Source: Croceitalea rosinachiae (GTDB taxonomy: Bacteria; Bacteroidota; Bacteroidia; Flavobacteriales; Flavobacteriaceae). Taken from it: a DNA stretch of 64,000 nucleotides. A model generated the notes under the pieces. That model saw only the letters and a list, made by a program, of their open reading frames with translations, ran no database searches and was not told the origin of the DNA. Positions 7,136 to 16,325 of the stretch are shown here, piece by piece; the first letter of the stretch is position 1; each line of letters starts with the position of its first letter. Both the position numbers and the translations under genes were made by a program. The stretch lies in NCBI RefSeq assembly GCF_031846445.1, contig NZ_JAVRHR010000001.1, forward strand, positions 1,426,001 to 1,490,000, in the 5' to 3' direction.

Positions 7136-9508
7136 ATGAAACAGGATTATACTGGTGATGCCCCTTTGATTCAACTTGTTAGTTTTAATAAGCTTTTAAA
7201 ACATTACGATGAGCAACTGAAAAGCAAGGACAAGTTTTTAGCTGAAAGAGCTAAACATGTATTAGATATAGCGGCCCCTTACCCTGAGCTGCGTGATGGT
7301 TTTGATGATTTGTCAATTCTTGAAAAAAGGAAAGATATCATACAAATAATTTTAGCCGATACTTTTTCACCTGTATTGACTCAGAATGAAATTAAAGCGG
7401 CTTCTATTCCTTTTGCGAATTTGATTTTTAATTCTTCTAGTCGATTTCAAAAAATATTAGAAGATGCAGGCGAGGGCTTTGAACTTGAAATACGTAATCT
7501 ACCGGAAAATTTGCATTACATCATGGAATGCACCGTCATTTTAGGTTTTTATTACGGTTTTAAAATGGACTTTAAGAGACCGTTATTTTATGATATTCCT
7601 GATGCTAATGGTGTGATTCGCCATTATCGCATTTTGTACAATGCAGATTTTATGGAGATTGAACCTACCGATAAAGCAAAAAAGCTAGACCAAAACGATT
7701 TGGATGAGCTTTTAGAAAACTTTGATAACCTTGATTTATGGAAAGAAAAAATTCCGCCAGGGAGTTTTATCTCAAAAGGGTTTGTAATTTCTAATATGTT
7801 TGATGTCACAGCAGAGCATTCAATTTCTGAAATTAAATCGACCTTAATTGGAAGTAATAAAAGAGGGAGCGAAAACTTCATGGATAATTTTCAAGATACC
7901 TTTCGTTCATTGTTCAACTTGAAAAATATTTCAGTTGGTTTTACAGGCTATGATTCGAATACAAATAGGTTTTTGAAGATTCATGGAAAAGGAATCGAAA
8001 GCTTCATTCTTAAAGGTAAAGAAATGGAATCGTGTGATAGCATGCTATGCGATTATTCTTATGATAAACTTTTAAATGAAAGTGATTATATAGCAATTTC
8101 AAATATTGAAAAATATTTTAAGAAATCGGAAGGAGGACAACCCTATAAGAATCTTCATGAACAAGGTTTTAAAAGTGCCATTCTTGCTCCCATTGCGGAT
8201 GAAGGGAATTTATTGGGAGTTTTGGAATTGGTTTCAACCAATGTGAACGAGCTAAATAGTATCAATGCCAATAAGTTGATTGATGTAATGCCATTCATTG
8301 TATCTGCGGTACTACGTTCTATTGAAGAAGAACAAAACTTAATTGACGCCATTATACAACATGAATGTACTACGGTACATTCATCAGTCTATTGGAAGTT
8401 CCAAGAAGAGGCCAAACACTTTATGACCCAAGAACTTGCTGGTGAGCAGGCTTCCTTTAATGAAATTGTTTTCAAAGAGGTTTACCCACTTTATGGGCAA
8501 ATTGATATTAAAGACTCCTCAAAGCAAAGAAATATTGCAATTCAGAGAGATTTAATGATACAGCTTTCAGAAATAAATACGGTTCTTGAAGTTGCTAAAA
8601 CCAAATTTAAACTTCCTATTTACGAAGAGCTGATGTATAGGGTAAATAATCATTTAGAGGAAATAAAAGATACACTTTACACCAATAGCGAACAAGCGAT
8701 TTTCGATTTTGTACTGGAAGAGATTAATCCTGTTTTTCATCACTTAAAAAGAGAAGACAAGGATATTAAGACTATGGTAGAAACCTATGAGTCACAAATA
8801 GACAAAACAACAGAATCATATTATGACCACAGGCGTAATTATGACGATAGCGTGATGGAAATTAATATGAAACTTGCCGCTCAACTTGATAAAAAGCAGT
8901 TGGAAGCACAACAAATGTTTCCACATTATTTTGAGCGTTATAAAACAGATGGTATAGAGCATAATATGTATATTGGAAGCGCCATTGCCAATGACCGAAA
9001 TTTTGATGCTTTGTACCTGAATAACTTAAGGTTATGGCAATTACAAATAATGGTTGAGATGGAAAATACCCATTATGCCTTAAAGCAGAAATTGCCTGTG
9101 CCTTTAGATGTTGCTTCTTTACTTTTGGTGTATAGCACCCCTTTAGCGATACGTTTTAGAATGGATGAAAAGAAGTTTGATGTAGATGGCACCTATAATG
9201 CACGTTATGAGGTTATAAAAAAACGAATTGATAAGTCTTATATTAAAGGTACAAATGAACGCTTGACACAAAAAGGCAAACTTGCTATCGTTTATTCTCA
9301 GAAGAAAGATGAAAAAGAATATTTACGATACGTAAAATTTTTAAAATCAAAGGGCTACTTCACTAATAATATCGAGATTGTAGAACTTGAAGGTTTGCAA
9401 GGCGTAACCGGACTCAAGGCCATTAGAGCTGAGATTCTTTATAAAAAAGATGAAAAATCAGCAAAAACGTTTACCTACAATGATTTGATGGAAGAGTTGA
9501 AAGCTTAA
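7136..9508 (+). CDS. GAF-domain protein of unknown output
   Basis: 790 residues without signal peptide or membrane segment. Residues of about 250-405 form a GAF domain: NISVGFTGYDSNTNRFL near the start and GFKSAILAPIADEGNLLGVL toward the end, the usual GAF beta-strand pair. The first 250 residues and last 385 residues are helical, charged and do not match a domain I can name. No histidine kinase, GGDEF, HTH or cyclase motif is visible, so the output is not evident. GAF domains bind small ligands such as cyclic nucleotides or act as dimerisation sensors. Similar large GAF proteins occur widely in Flavobacteriaceae. The gene is convergent with the HD-PycTM gene, 17 bases between stops, which makes a nucleotide-signalling link conceivable but unproven. 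Confidence 0.8.
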   Translation: MKQDYTGDAPLIQLVSFNKLLKHYDEQLKSKDKFLAERAKHVLDIAAPYPELRDGFDDLSILEKRKDIIQIILADTFSPVLTQNEIKAASIPFANLIFNSSSRFQKILEDAGEGFELEIRNLPENLHYIMECTVILGFYYGFKMDFKRPLFYDIPDANGVIRHYRILYNADFMEIEPTDKAKKLDQNDLDELLENFDNLDLWKEKIPPGSFISKGFVISNMFDVTAEHSISEIKSTLIGSNKRGSENFMDNFQDTFRSLFNLKNISVGFTGYDSNTNRFLKIHGKGIESFILKGKEMESCDSMLCDYSYDKLLNESDYIAISNIEKYFKKSEGGQPYKNLHEQGFKSAILAPIADEGNLLGVLELVSTNVNELNSINANKLIDVMPFIVSAVLRSIEEEQNLIDAIIQHECTTVHSSVYWKFQEEAKHFMTQELAGEQASFNEIVFKEVYPLYGQIDIKDSSKQRNIAIQRDLMIQLSEINTVLEVAKTKFKLPIYEELMYRVNNHLEEIKDTLYTNSEQAIFDFVLEEINPVFHHLKREDKDIKTMVETYESQIDKTTESYYDHRRNYDDSVMEINMKLAAQLDKKQLEAQQMFPHYFERYKTDGIEHNMYIGSAIANDRNFDALYLNNLRLWQLQIMVEMENTHYALKQKLPVPLDVASLLLVYSTPLAIRFRMDEKKFDVDGTYNARYEVIKKRIDKSYIKGTNERLTQKGKLAIVYSQKKDEKEYLRYVKFLKSKGYFTNNIEIVELEGLQGVTGLKAIRAEILYKKDEKSAKTFTYNDLMEELKA

Positions 9509-9525
9509 TTTAATACTTAGAAAGA

Positions 9526-10719
9526 CTAAAACGTCAATCTATCTGGTCCAAAAAACCGGAACGAGATTCCGAATGCCAATACTGAAATTACTATTCCAAT
9601 TATAAAGATAGTGTAGGTCAGTCTCAATATTTTATATTTCCTATTCAATACAAGTCCTAAAAAGTACAGGTCTTTAGTGAGCGAAGAATAGATAAACTTA
9701 TTGTCTTTGACCAATTCTTGAATTGCCCATTCGTACTCCGAAAGACTCATTTTATGAAAATTGCCAAAGAACAATAAATTTACTTTCTTTTGATTTACAT
9801 CTTCTTTTGTAAACTTTCCACTAGTAACATTAGGTCTTGTAGCTAAAACGGCCAAAATCATTGAAATAACGCTAAAGGTGATAAAAATCAATGTAGGATA
9901 TATTAGATATGAATTTGAAGGGTTGTCCAATTTGGGAATCAGGTTAGACAATGCCACTGAAATAATAATGGCATTTACGGACAGTAAAATGTTTGCCTTA
10001 GTATCGGCAATATCACTCAAGGTCAAGTGATTTTTTAAGGTAACTCTGAACAAGGTTTGAATTCCCCTATCGGGACTTTCACTTTTATATTTGGCTTTAA
10101 GAGATTCTTTTTTAGCGATTTCTTTTTCTGTCTTTTTGTCCTTTACAAGCTGCTTTAAATTTTTTTCTTTTGCTTCTTGCCAATTTTCTTTTGCGTAATC
10201 CGTGTAATACTGATGCTCGTTTCTGAACATTTTTATATTTGCGTCACGCCATTCTTTTTGAGAATATTTCTCGATACCTAAAAGTTCCAGTTCTTCTTTT
10301 AGATAGTCTGTAGTTTCCCAATAACTTTTTTGGGCAAAATGTGACGCATCGGCATCACGTATGATTTCTTCATGAAGATTAGTAGGTTCATAATGCCTTT
10401 TTGTGGCCATGATGATAGAACTTATGTGTGCTATATTATTCTCATCATAACTTACCTCCTTTAAAAAATCAGCAGCTATTTTACAACTAGTTGCCTCATG
10501 TTCAGTAGTTCCTCTAGTATATCCAGTATCATGAAACCATGCAGCTACCAACACTTGTTCATTTTCTGTTTCGGGCAAATTATAAAATGTGAGTAATTCC
10601 TTAGTGCTTTTTACAACCCGCTGGGTGTGTTTTAAATTATGGTATAAATAATTTTGGTCAAGTTTATTTTCTAAAAGATCTGTAACAAAATCTTCAGCTT
10701 TTTGAACAATCTCCGACAT
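9526..10719 (-). CDS. HD phosphohydrolase fused to a Pycsar-effector-like (PycTM, DUF5706) membrane domain
   Basis: 397 residues with two parts. The N-terminal 1-180 is an HD domain: HNLKHTQRV (His27, His31), AAWFHDTGYT (the His63-Asp64 pair), EHEATSCKIA and RDADASHF, giving the expected metal ligands of a phosphohydrolase that would act on a nucleotide or cyclic nucleotide. A charged, Lys/Glu-rich linker (about 185-215) follows. The C-terminal 220-395 carries three hydrophobic segments and the motif DTKANILLSVNAIIISV, characteristic of the DUF5706/PycTM domain, the membrane effector of Pycsar anti-phage systems. In Pycsar that domain is activated by cCMP or cUMP made by a PycC cyclase. No cyclase is seen in this window. 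HD-PycTM fusions are common chromosomal genes in flavobacteria, so a housekeeping role is at least as likely as defence. Confidence 0.85.
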   Translation of the reverse strand: MSEIVQKAEDFVTDLLENKLDQNYLYHNLKHTQRVVKSTKELLTFYNLPETENEQVLVAAWFHDTGYTRGTTEHEATSCKIAADFLKEVSYDENNIAHISSIIMATKRHYEPTNLHEEIIRDADASHFAQKSYWETTDYLKEELELLGIEKYSQKEWRDANIKMFRNEHQYYTDYAKENWQEAKEKNLKQLVKDKKTEKEIAKKESLKAKYKSESPDRGIQTLFRVTLKNHLTLSDIADTKANILLSVNAIIISVALSNLIPKLDNPSNSYLIYPTLIFITFSVISMILAVLATRPNVTSGKFTKEDVNQKKVNLLFFGNFHKMSLSEYEWAIQELVKDNKFIYSSLTKDLYFLGLVLNRKYKILRLTYTIFIIGIVISVLAFGISFRFFGPDRLTF

Positions 10720-10773
10720 AGTTGTATATTGAATAATCCAAAATACAAAATTTTGGATGGAAGCTCTTGCACT

Positions 10774-13700
10774 ATGAACTTATTTCATTCTTTACAATTG
10801 ATTAAACGCTACAGTTTAGTACTGTTTTTAACAACTTTAATTACAGGATGTGCTACTTATAAGGCGAAGTACGCAGAAGATTTTGTAAATAATCAAATTA
10901 CTACTGAAAAAGAAGTCTCACATACTTTTTATTTGATTGGTGATGCAGGTAAATCGCCTGATGGGGATATGAACCCTGCCTTGCAACATTTTAAATCAAA
11001 GTTGGATAAGGCTGCTAAAAATAGCACGGCTATTTTTCTAGGAGATAATATTTATCCGGCAGGTTTTCCAAGTAAAAAAGATGATGCTGCAGGCCATGCC
11101 GAAGCTAAAAACCATTTAGATGCCCAACTTAATACGGTTACTGATTATCAAGGAAAAGCTGTTTTTATTCCTGGTAATCATGATTGGTACAGTAATGGAT
11201 TAAAAGGGCTCGAAAGAGAACAAGAATACATTGAAAAGGCTTTGGACAGTAAAAAAGTGTTTTTCCCAAGAAACGGATGTCCAATCAAGAAAATAGAAGT
11301 AAATGATGACATTGTTGTAATTGTAATTGATACAGAATGGTATTTGGTCAATTGGGACAAGCATCCAACGATAAATGATGATTGCGAAATAAAAGACAGA
11401 GGAAGGTTTTTTGAGGAAATAGAAAGTTTGATAAAAAAGAATAGAGACAAAACAACACTCATTGCCTTGCACCACCCCATGTTTACCTATGGACCCCATG
11501 GCGGCCAGTTTTCATTTAAGCAGCATATTTCCCCAAGTGGTGGAGTGCCTTTACCATTTATAGGCTCGTTCATCAATATTTTAAGACGAACCTCTGGAGC
11601 CACAATCGAAGATCAGTCGAACAAAAACTATAACCAATTAAAAGATAGGTTGGTGACCCTGGCCCAATATTCTGATAAGGTAATTTTCGCCTCAGGTCAT
11701 GAACACAGTTTACAGTACATTGAGGAGAATGGTATTCCCCAAATTGTGAGTGGTTCAGGAGCAAAAACCGGAGCAACCAGACTTTTAAATGGGAGCAAGT
11801 TTTCTACTGGGCAAATGGGGTATGCAATTCTTAAAGTGTACGAAGATGGCTCTTCGGATGTGGATTTTTATGGAGTAGGTGATGATAGAAAGGAAGAACT
11901 GATATATAACACAAAGGTGCTAGAAGCGGACAAGAAGAAAGAAGTAACGGAGTATACGAGTAAATTCCCTCCCGAAATAGAAGCTTCAATATATTCTGAA
12001 GAAGAGATTGATAAAAGTGGTTTTTACAAATGGCTTTGGGGCGATCGATATAGAGAGTATTATGCTACTAAAGTAAAAGCTCCAACAGTACTTTTGGACA
12101 CCCTGTTTGGAGGATTGAAGGTAACTAGAAAAGGTGGGGGAAATCAATCGAATTCGTTGAGACTTCAACATAAAGATGGCAGGCAATTTGTAATGCGGGC
12201 CTTGCGAAAGAGTGCAGAACGGTATTTGCAGGCAATTGCCTTTCAAAATCAGTATGTTATTGGAGATTTTGAAGACTCGTTTACCGAAAAATTTCTTATG
12301 GATTTTTATACGGGGGCCCATCCTTATGCACCATTTACTGTTGGAGCGCTTTCAGATGCTGTAGGTATCTATCATACAAATCCGAAATTATATTATATAC
12401 CAAAACAAAATGCCCTAGGAGATTACAATAGCGACTTTGGTGATGGATTATATATGATTGAGGAGCATGTGTCTGAAGGGCATGTTAATCTTGAAAGCTT
12501 TGGAAAGACCAAAAAAATTGAAAGCACTTATGATCTTATAAGCAAACTGCGAAAAGATGAAGAATATAGTATTGATAAAAAAGAATATGTAAAAGCACGT
12601 TTGTTTGATATGTTGATCGGTGATTGGGACAGACACGTTGACCAATGGCGATGGGCAGGATTTAAAGATGATGATGGTAATACTATTTTTAAACCAATAC
12701 CTAGGGATAGAGATCAAGCATATTCCATATGGGGAGATGGGGCACTAATAGGTTTTGCCTCAAGAACAGTACCCTCACTACGTATTTTTGAGGGTTTCAA
12801 TGAAGAAATACGAAGTGTTGAAGGGTTTAACGCATCGCCCAGAACATTTGCTTTAGATATGGCTTTACTTCCTGAAACGACTATTGAAGATTGGGAAGAA
12901 CAAGCAAAGTTTATTCAAAAGAACATCACCGATGAAGTTATTGACAACGCTTTAAATGAATTTCCTGACGAGGTTAAGGATGAGACCGTTGTTAAAATAA
13001 AGAAAATACTTTTGGCAAGAAAATCAAATCTACTGAATACGGCCAAAGAATATTTTAGGATTATAAATAAATATAGTGTTGTCGCAGGTACAGATAAGGA
13101 TGATTATTTTGTCATCAATTCTATTGAAAATGGAAGTGTGGCCGTTAAGGCATTTCGAATTAAAGATGGAACTAAAACAGATTTATTTTTTGATAAAGTT
13201 TACAGTCCCGATTCTACCAAAGAAATTTGGATCTATGGCTTGGATGATGACGATGTATTTGATGTTAATAATACAGATGGAAAAATCAAGATTCGTTTAG
13301 TTGGTGGTCAAAATAACGATGTATACAAAATTCATGACAAAGCAAGTGGCGTTCACATCTATGATTTTAAAACTAAGAAGAACACTTACGAAGAGGCTTT
13401 TGGTGGTCATATTCATAAAATCAATGATTATGATACCAATACATATCAGTTTTTAAAAATAAAGGCTAGTAACAATCAATTACTACCATCGATAGGAGCA
13501 AACCCTGATGATGGATTTAGAATCGGGTTAACCAATACGTACACATTTAATGGTTTTAGGCAGAACCCTTTTACACAGCAACATACTTTTAATGCCGCAT
13601 TTTATTTTGCGACCAATGGATTCGATTTAGGGTATAACGGAGAGTTTGCCAATGTTTTTGAGGGAGTTAATCTTGAACTAGCTGCTAATTTCACAAGTCC

Positions 13701-14514
13701 TAATTTTACTATTAATTTTTTCGGATTTGGAAATGACACTGAAAATCTTGATGATGAAAATGAATTGGAACTTGATTTTAATCGAGTGAAAATCGAAACC
13801 ATCAAGTTTGCACCATCATTAGTTTGGAGAGGCAATTTGGGCTCTGAAGTAAGACTAGGTGTCTCTTATGAAAACTATGATGTAGAAGAAACGGAAGATC
13901 GTTTTATAGAAGGTTTTTTCACCAATGATGGCAGAGGTACCCAGCAAGATTTCTTTGGCGTTGAGGCCGAATACTCTTATACTAATTCAGATAATGAAGC
14001 TTTTCCTACTATGGGCATGGCAATATCATTACAAGGAGGTTATAAAACTAATTTAAGCGAAACCGATAGGGCATTTGGGTTTTTTATACCTAGCTTGGCT
14101 TTTGCTTATAAACTAGTACCTAGTGGAAATTTGGTGTTAGCTACTAAATTTAAAGGTCACTTCAATATTGGTGATGACTTTGAGTTTTATCAAGCTGCGA
14201 GCATTGGTGCCAATGATGGTTTGCGCGGTTTTAGATTTCAACGTTTTACAGGAAAAAGTTCTTATTTTCAGAATACCGATCTAAGACTTAGTTTTAGAAA
14301 AAGAAATACAGGATTATTACCTGTAACCCCCGGAATCTATGGTGCTTTTGATTATGGCAGGGTATGGCTTCCTGGTGAAGATTCTGATACTTGGCATGAT
14401 TCGTACGGCGGTGGGTTTTTCTTAAATGGTTCTGATTTGATTTCGGCAAATTTTGGATTGTTTAATAGTGCGGACGGCCTGCGGTTTGCTTTTGGAGTGG
14501 GATTTGGGTTTTAG
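10774..14514 (+). CDS. Outer-membrane lipoprotein: calcineurin-like phosphatase, kinase-like middle region and Omp85-like barrel
   Basis: The start is placed at 10774, not at the longer in-frame ATG at 10702, because it gives a lipoprotein signal with lipobox LITGC and leaves a divergent gap to the HD gene. The product is 1246 residues. Residues of about 48-330 hold a complete metallophosphoesterase: GDAGKSPDGD (Asp57), FLGDNIYPAG, PGNHDWYS, ALHHPMF, ASGHEHSL. Residues of about 430-750 show a glycine-rich loop (RKGGGNQSNSLRL near 455), DGRQFVMRALRK (Lys479), LFDMLIGDWDRHVDQWRW (Asp617-Asp619-His621) and IPRDRDQAY (Asp645, Asp647). These resemble catalytic and metal motifs of CotH/Fam20-type atypical kinases. 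The last roughly 320 residues are beta-strand repeats with GLRGFRFQR (Arg1151), like the L6 loop of Omp85 barrels, and a terminal Phe. The phosphatase and barrel calls are firm. The kinase call is inference. Confidence 0.82.
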   Translation: MNLFHSLQLIKRYSLVLFLTTLITGCATYKAKYAEDFVNNQITTEKEVSHTFYLIGDAGKSPDGDMNPALQHFKSKLDKAAKNSTAIFLGDNIYPAGFPSKKDDAAGHAEAKNHLDAQLNTVTDYQGKAVFIPGNHDWYSNGLKGLEREQEYIEKALDSKKVFFPRNGCPIKKIEVNDDIVVIVIDTEWYLVNWDKHPTINDDCEIKDRGRFFEEIESLIKKNRDKTTLIALHHPMFTYGPHGGQFSFKQHISPSGGVPLPFIGSFINILRRTSGATIEDQSNKNYNQLKDRLVTLAQYSDKVIFASGHEHSLQYIEENGIPQIVSGSGAKTGATRLLNGSKFSTGQMGYAILKVYEDGSSDVDFYGVGDDRKEELIYNTKVLEADKKKEVTEYTSKFPPEIEASIYSEEEIDKSGFYKWLWGDRYREYYATKVKAPTVLLDTLFGGLKVTRKGGGNQSNSLRLQHKDGRQFVMRALRKSAERYLQAIAFQNQYVIGDFEDSFTEKFLMDFYTGAHPYAPFTVGALSDAVGIYHTNPKLYYIPKQNALGDYNSDFGDGLYMIEEHVSEGHVNLESFGKTKKIESTYDLISKLRKDEEYSIDKKEYVKARLFDMLIGDWDRHVDQWRWAGFKDDDGNTIFKPIPRDRDQAYSIWGDGALIGFASRTVPSLRIFEGFNEEIRSVEGFNASPRTFALDMALLPETTIEDWEEQAKFIQKNITDEVIDNALNEFPDEVKDETVVKIKKILLARKSNLLNTAKEYFRIINKYSVVAGTDKDDYFVINSIENGSVAVKAFRIKDGTKTDLFFDKVYSPDSTKEIWIYGLDDDDVFDVNNTDGKIKIRLVGGQNNDVYKIHDKASGVHIYDFKTKKNTYEEAFGGHIHKINDYDTNTYQFLKIKASNNQLLPSIGANPDDGFRIGLTNTYTFNGFRQNPFTQQHTFNAAFYFATNGFDLGYNGEFANVFEGVNLELAANFTSPNFTINFFGFGNDTENLDDENELELDFNRVKIETIKFAPSLVWRGNLGSEVRLGVSYENYDVEETEDRFIEGFFTNDGRGTQQDFFGVEAEYSYTNSDNEAFPTMGMAISLQGGYKTNLSETDRAFGFFIPSLAFAYKLVPSGNLVLATKFKGHFNIGDDFEFYQAASIGANDGLRGFRFQRFTGKSSYFQNTDLRLSFRKRNTGLLPVTPGIYGAFDYGRVWLPGEDSDTWHDSYGGGFFLNGSDLISANFGLFNSADGLRFAFGVGFGF

Positions 14515-14524
14515 CTTGGCGTGT

Positions 14525-16255
14525 CTAATATCCTGGATTTTGAACCACTCCTTGGTTTAGGCTAAGTTCTCCTTGGGGTATAGGCCAAATGTATTCAAAG
14601 TCCTGAAAATCTTTTATAAAGTTTGGTGTGAAATCTTGGTTGATGAAATCAATCGTGGCTTGAAGCCTTTGTGTTCTAATCAAATCATCTTTCCGACTTC
14701 CTTCAAAAGCAAGTTCAAGCCGTCTTTCATTCAATATGGCTTCTAGAAAATCTTGTTGGTTCAAACCAGTTTCAATGTCATTATCGGCATTTCCAAAAGC
14801 TCTTCTCCTAACTTGATTGATGGCTTCATAAGCGTACTGTGTAGGACCATTGACAGCGTTTTCTGCTTCGGCTATCATCAGAAGCACATCTGCATACCTC
14901 AAGTATGGAAGATCAAAGGATTCCTCATTTAAATTTAGGGCTGATAAAGCATCTTTTTTGTATTTGTAAGGTCTCCATTCGCCAATATCTGAATTATCAT
15001 TAGAAACCCCATTTTGAAAAGTAAATGTAGCTATGTTCTGAAAAAATCGTTGATCTTCAGCGGGCAATGGAAAAGTTATTGGATCGGAGATATCAGCTGG
15101 GTTCTCAAAATAGTTTTCGATAAAATTTGTAGCTAAAAAAAGTTCATCCCTAAAAGATATTCCCTGAGGTCCCCAGAATACACCATAGTTTCCATCACCA
15201 TCAAAACCAATTTTAAAAATGACTTCACTATTATTATCTTCATTTTCAACACTAAAAACATCAGCATAATTAGGTTCCAAAGCATACTTTCCTTCGACTT
15301 GTTTTAGCTGCTCAAGTGCCTTGACATATCCATCACTTTTGAAAATGGGAAAACCGGCCATGGTAAGATATACTTTTCCTAATAATGCCCTTGCAGCACT
15401 TACGGAAGCTTTGTCGCGAGGAGTAGAGGATTGTAGATGATCAATTGCGAACAATAAATCAGATTCAATTAAATCATACGTACTATTTGCATTCTGATCA
15501 TTTGGGGGCGGTCCGGATGGATCTACCAATGCAGTTACAAGTACAGGGTTTCCATATAATTTCACTAGATTAAAGTATAATAAAGCTCTTACAAACCTGA
15601 ATTCTGCCTCTATTAAATCAAGGTCTAGATTATCATCAGGTTGAAATTCATTTTTTTCAATGGCATCTAAACCAATATGTATGTCACGTATTAGCTTGTA
15701 ATGCTCTTCCCAAACTTTATTGATTATAAAATTAGATGATGTTGCTTGGTAAGTGTCGATTTCATAAAGTCTCGAATTTAGCATGGAATTTACATACGCT
15801 ATATCTGAGCCAATATCTCCCCAATACGAAACATATCCTTTGGAATCAAATAAATACTCATTTTTAAGTTTGCCATAGACAATCTCAATTAAGTTCTCGA
15901 GGTTCAATAGAATGGGTTCTATAGGGTCAGCTTCATCTATGGTAACTAATTGGACAACCGTAGTTTTATTATTTTCAATAATTATTGGGTCTGTATTCTC
16001 GTAAGAAATATCATTTACCGATATGCTAATATCATAAGTCCCTATAGCTAAATTTTCAAATAGCGCAATGCCATTAGTATTTGTAACAATGGTCAAATCT
16101 TTTTCTAAAAGATTTACCGAGACACCTTGTATAGGTAAATTATCACTTGTAATAACCAAAACTTCCAAATTACCTTCGGGAATTTGTTCTTCATTGTCTT
16201 CTGAACAGCCTAGTATTAGAAATAAAAAAAGAAGAATAAAAGACTTGTTTCGCAT
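14525..16255 (-). CDS. Orphan SusD/RagB lipoprotein with N-terminal carboxypeptidase-regulatory-like domain
   Basis: 576 residues. Lipoprotein signal with lipobox LILGCS. Residues of about 27-110 form a beta-sandwich like the carboxypeptidase D regulatory domain (NLEVLVITSDNLPIQGVSV, then VTNTNGIALFENLAIGTYD), which normally sits at the N-terminus of SusC, not SusD. From about 115 it is a SusD protein: helical TPR-like blocks (EAEFRFVRALLYFNLVKLYG, AARALLGKVYLTM) and the typical ending LRYADVLLMIAEAEN, ILNERRLELAFEGSRKDDL, WPIPQGELSLN and NPGY. SusD proteins catch glycans or other nutrients for a partner SusC TonB-dependent porin, but no susC adjoins this gene. The next gene upstream on this strand is a beta-propeller lipoprotein 70 bases away. 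The substrate is unknown. Confidence 0.88.
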   Translation of the reverse strand: MRNKSFILLFLFLILGCSEDNEEQIPEGNLEVLVITSDNLPIQGVSVNLLEKDLTIVTNTNGIALFENLAIGTYDISISVNDISYENTDPIIIENNKTTVVQLVTIDEADPIEPILLNLENLIEIVYGKLKNEYLFDSKGYVSYWGDIGSDIAYVNSMLNSRLYEIDTYQATSSNFIINKVWEEHYKLIRDIHIGLDAIEKNEFQPDDNLDLDLIEAEFRFVRALLYFNLVKLYGNPVLVTALVDPSGPPPNDQNANSTYDLIESDLLFAIDHLQSSTPRDKASVSAARALLGKVYLTMAGFPIFKSDGYVKALEQLKQVEGKYALEPNYADVFSVENEDNNSEVIFKIGFDGDGNYGVFWGPQGISFRDELFLATNFIENYFENPADISDPITFPLPAEDQRFFQNIATFTFQNGVSNDNSDIGEWRPYKYKKDALSALNLNEESFDLPYLRYADVLLMIAEAENAVNGPTQYAYEAINQVRRRAFGNADNDIETGLNQQDFLEAILNERRLELAFEGSRKDDLIRTQRLQATIDFINQDFTPNFIKDFQDFEYIWPIPQGELSLNQGVVQNPGY

Positions 16256-16325
16256 TATTACAGTTTTGATTTTAGATTAACAATATAAACCGAAAAATGC
16301 ATTCTTTATTATGGTTATGTACATA

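Noticed and set aside
10702..10773. Longer start for the phosphatase/Omp85-like protein, overlapping the HD gene
   Set aside because: The extra 24 residues have no signal character and bury the lipoprotein signal that begins at 10774.
11178..12717. Several minus-strand open frames inside the phosphatase/Omp85-like gene
   Set aside because: They are shadows of the real gene, with no family features and biased composition.
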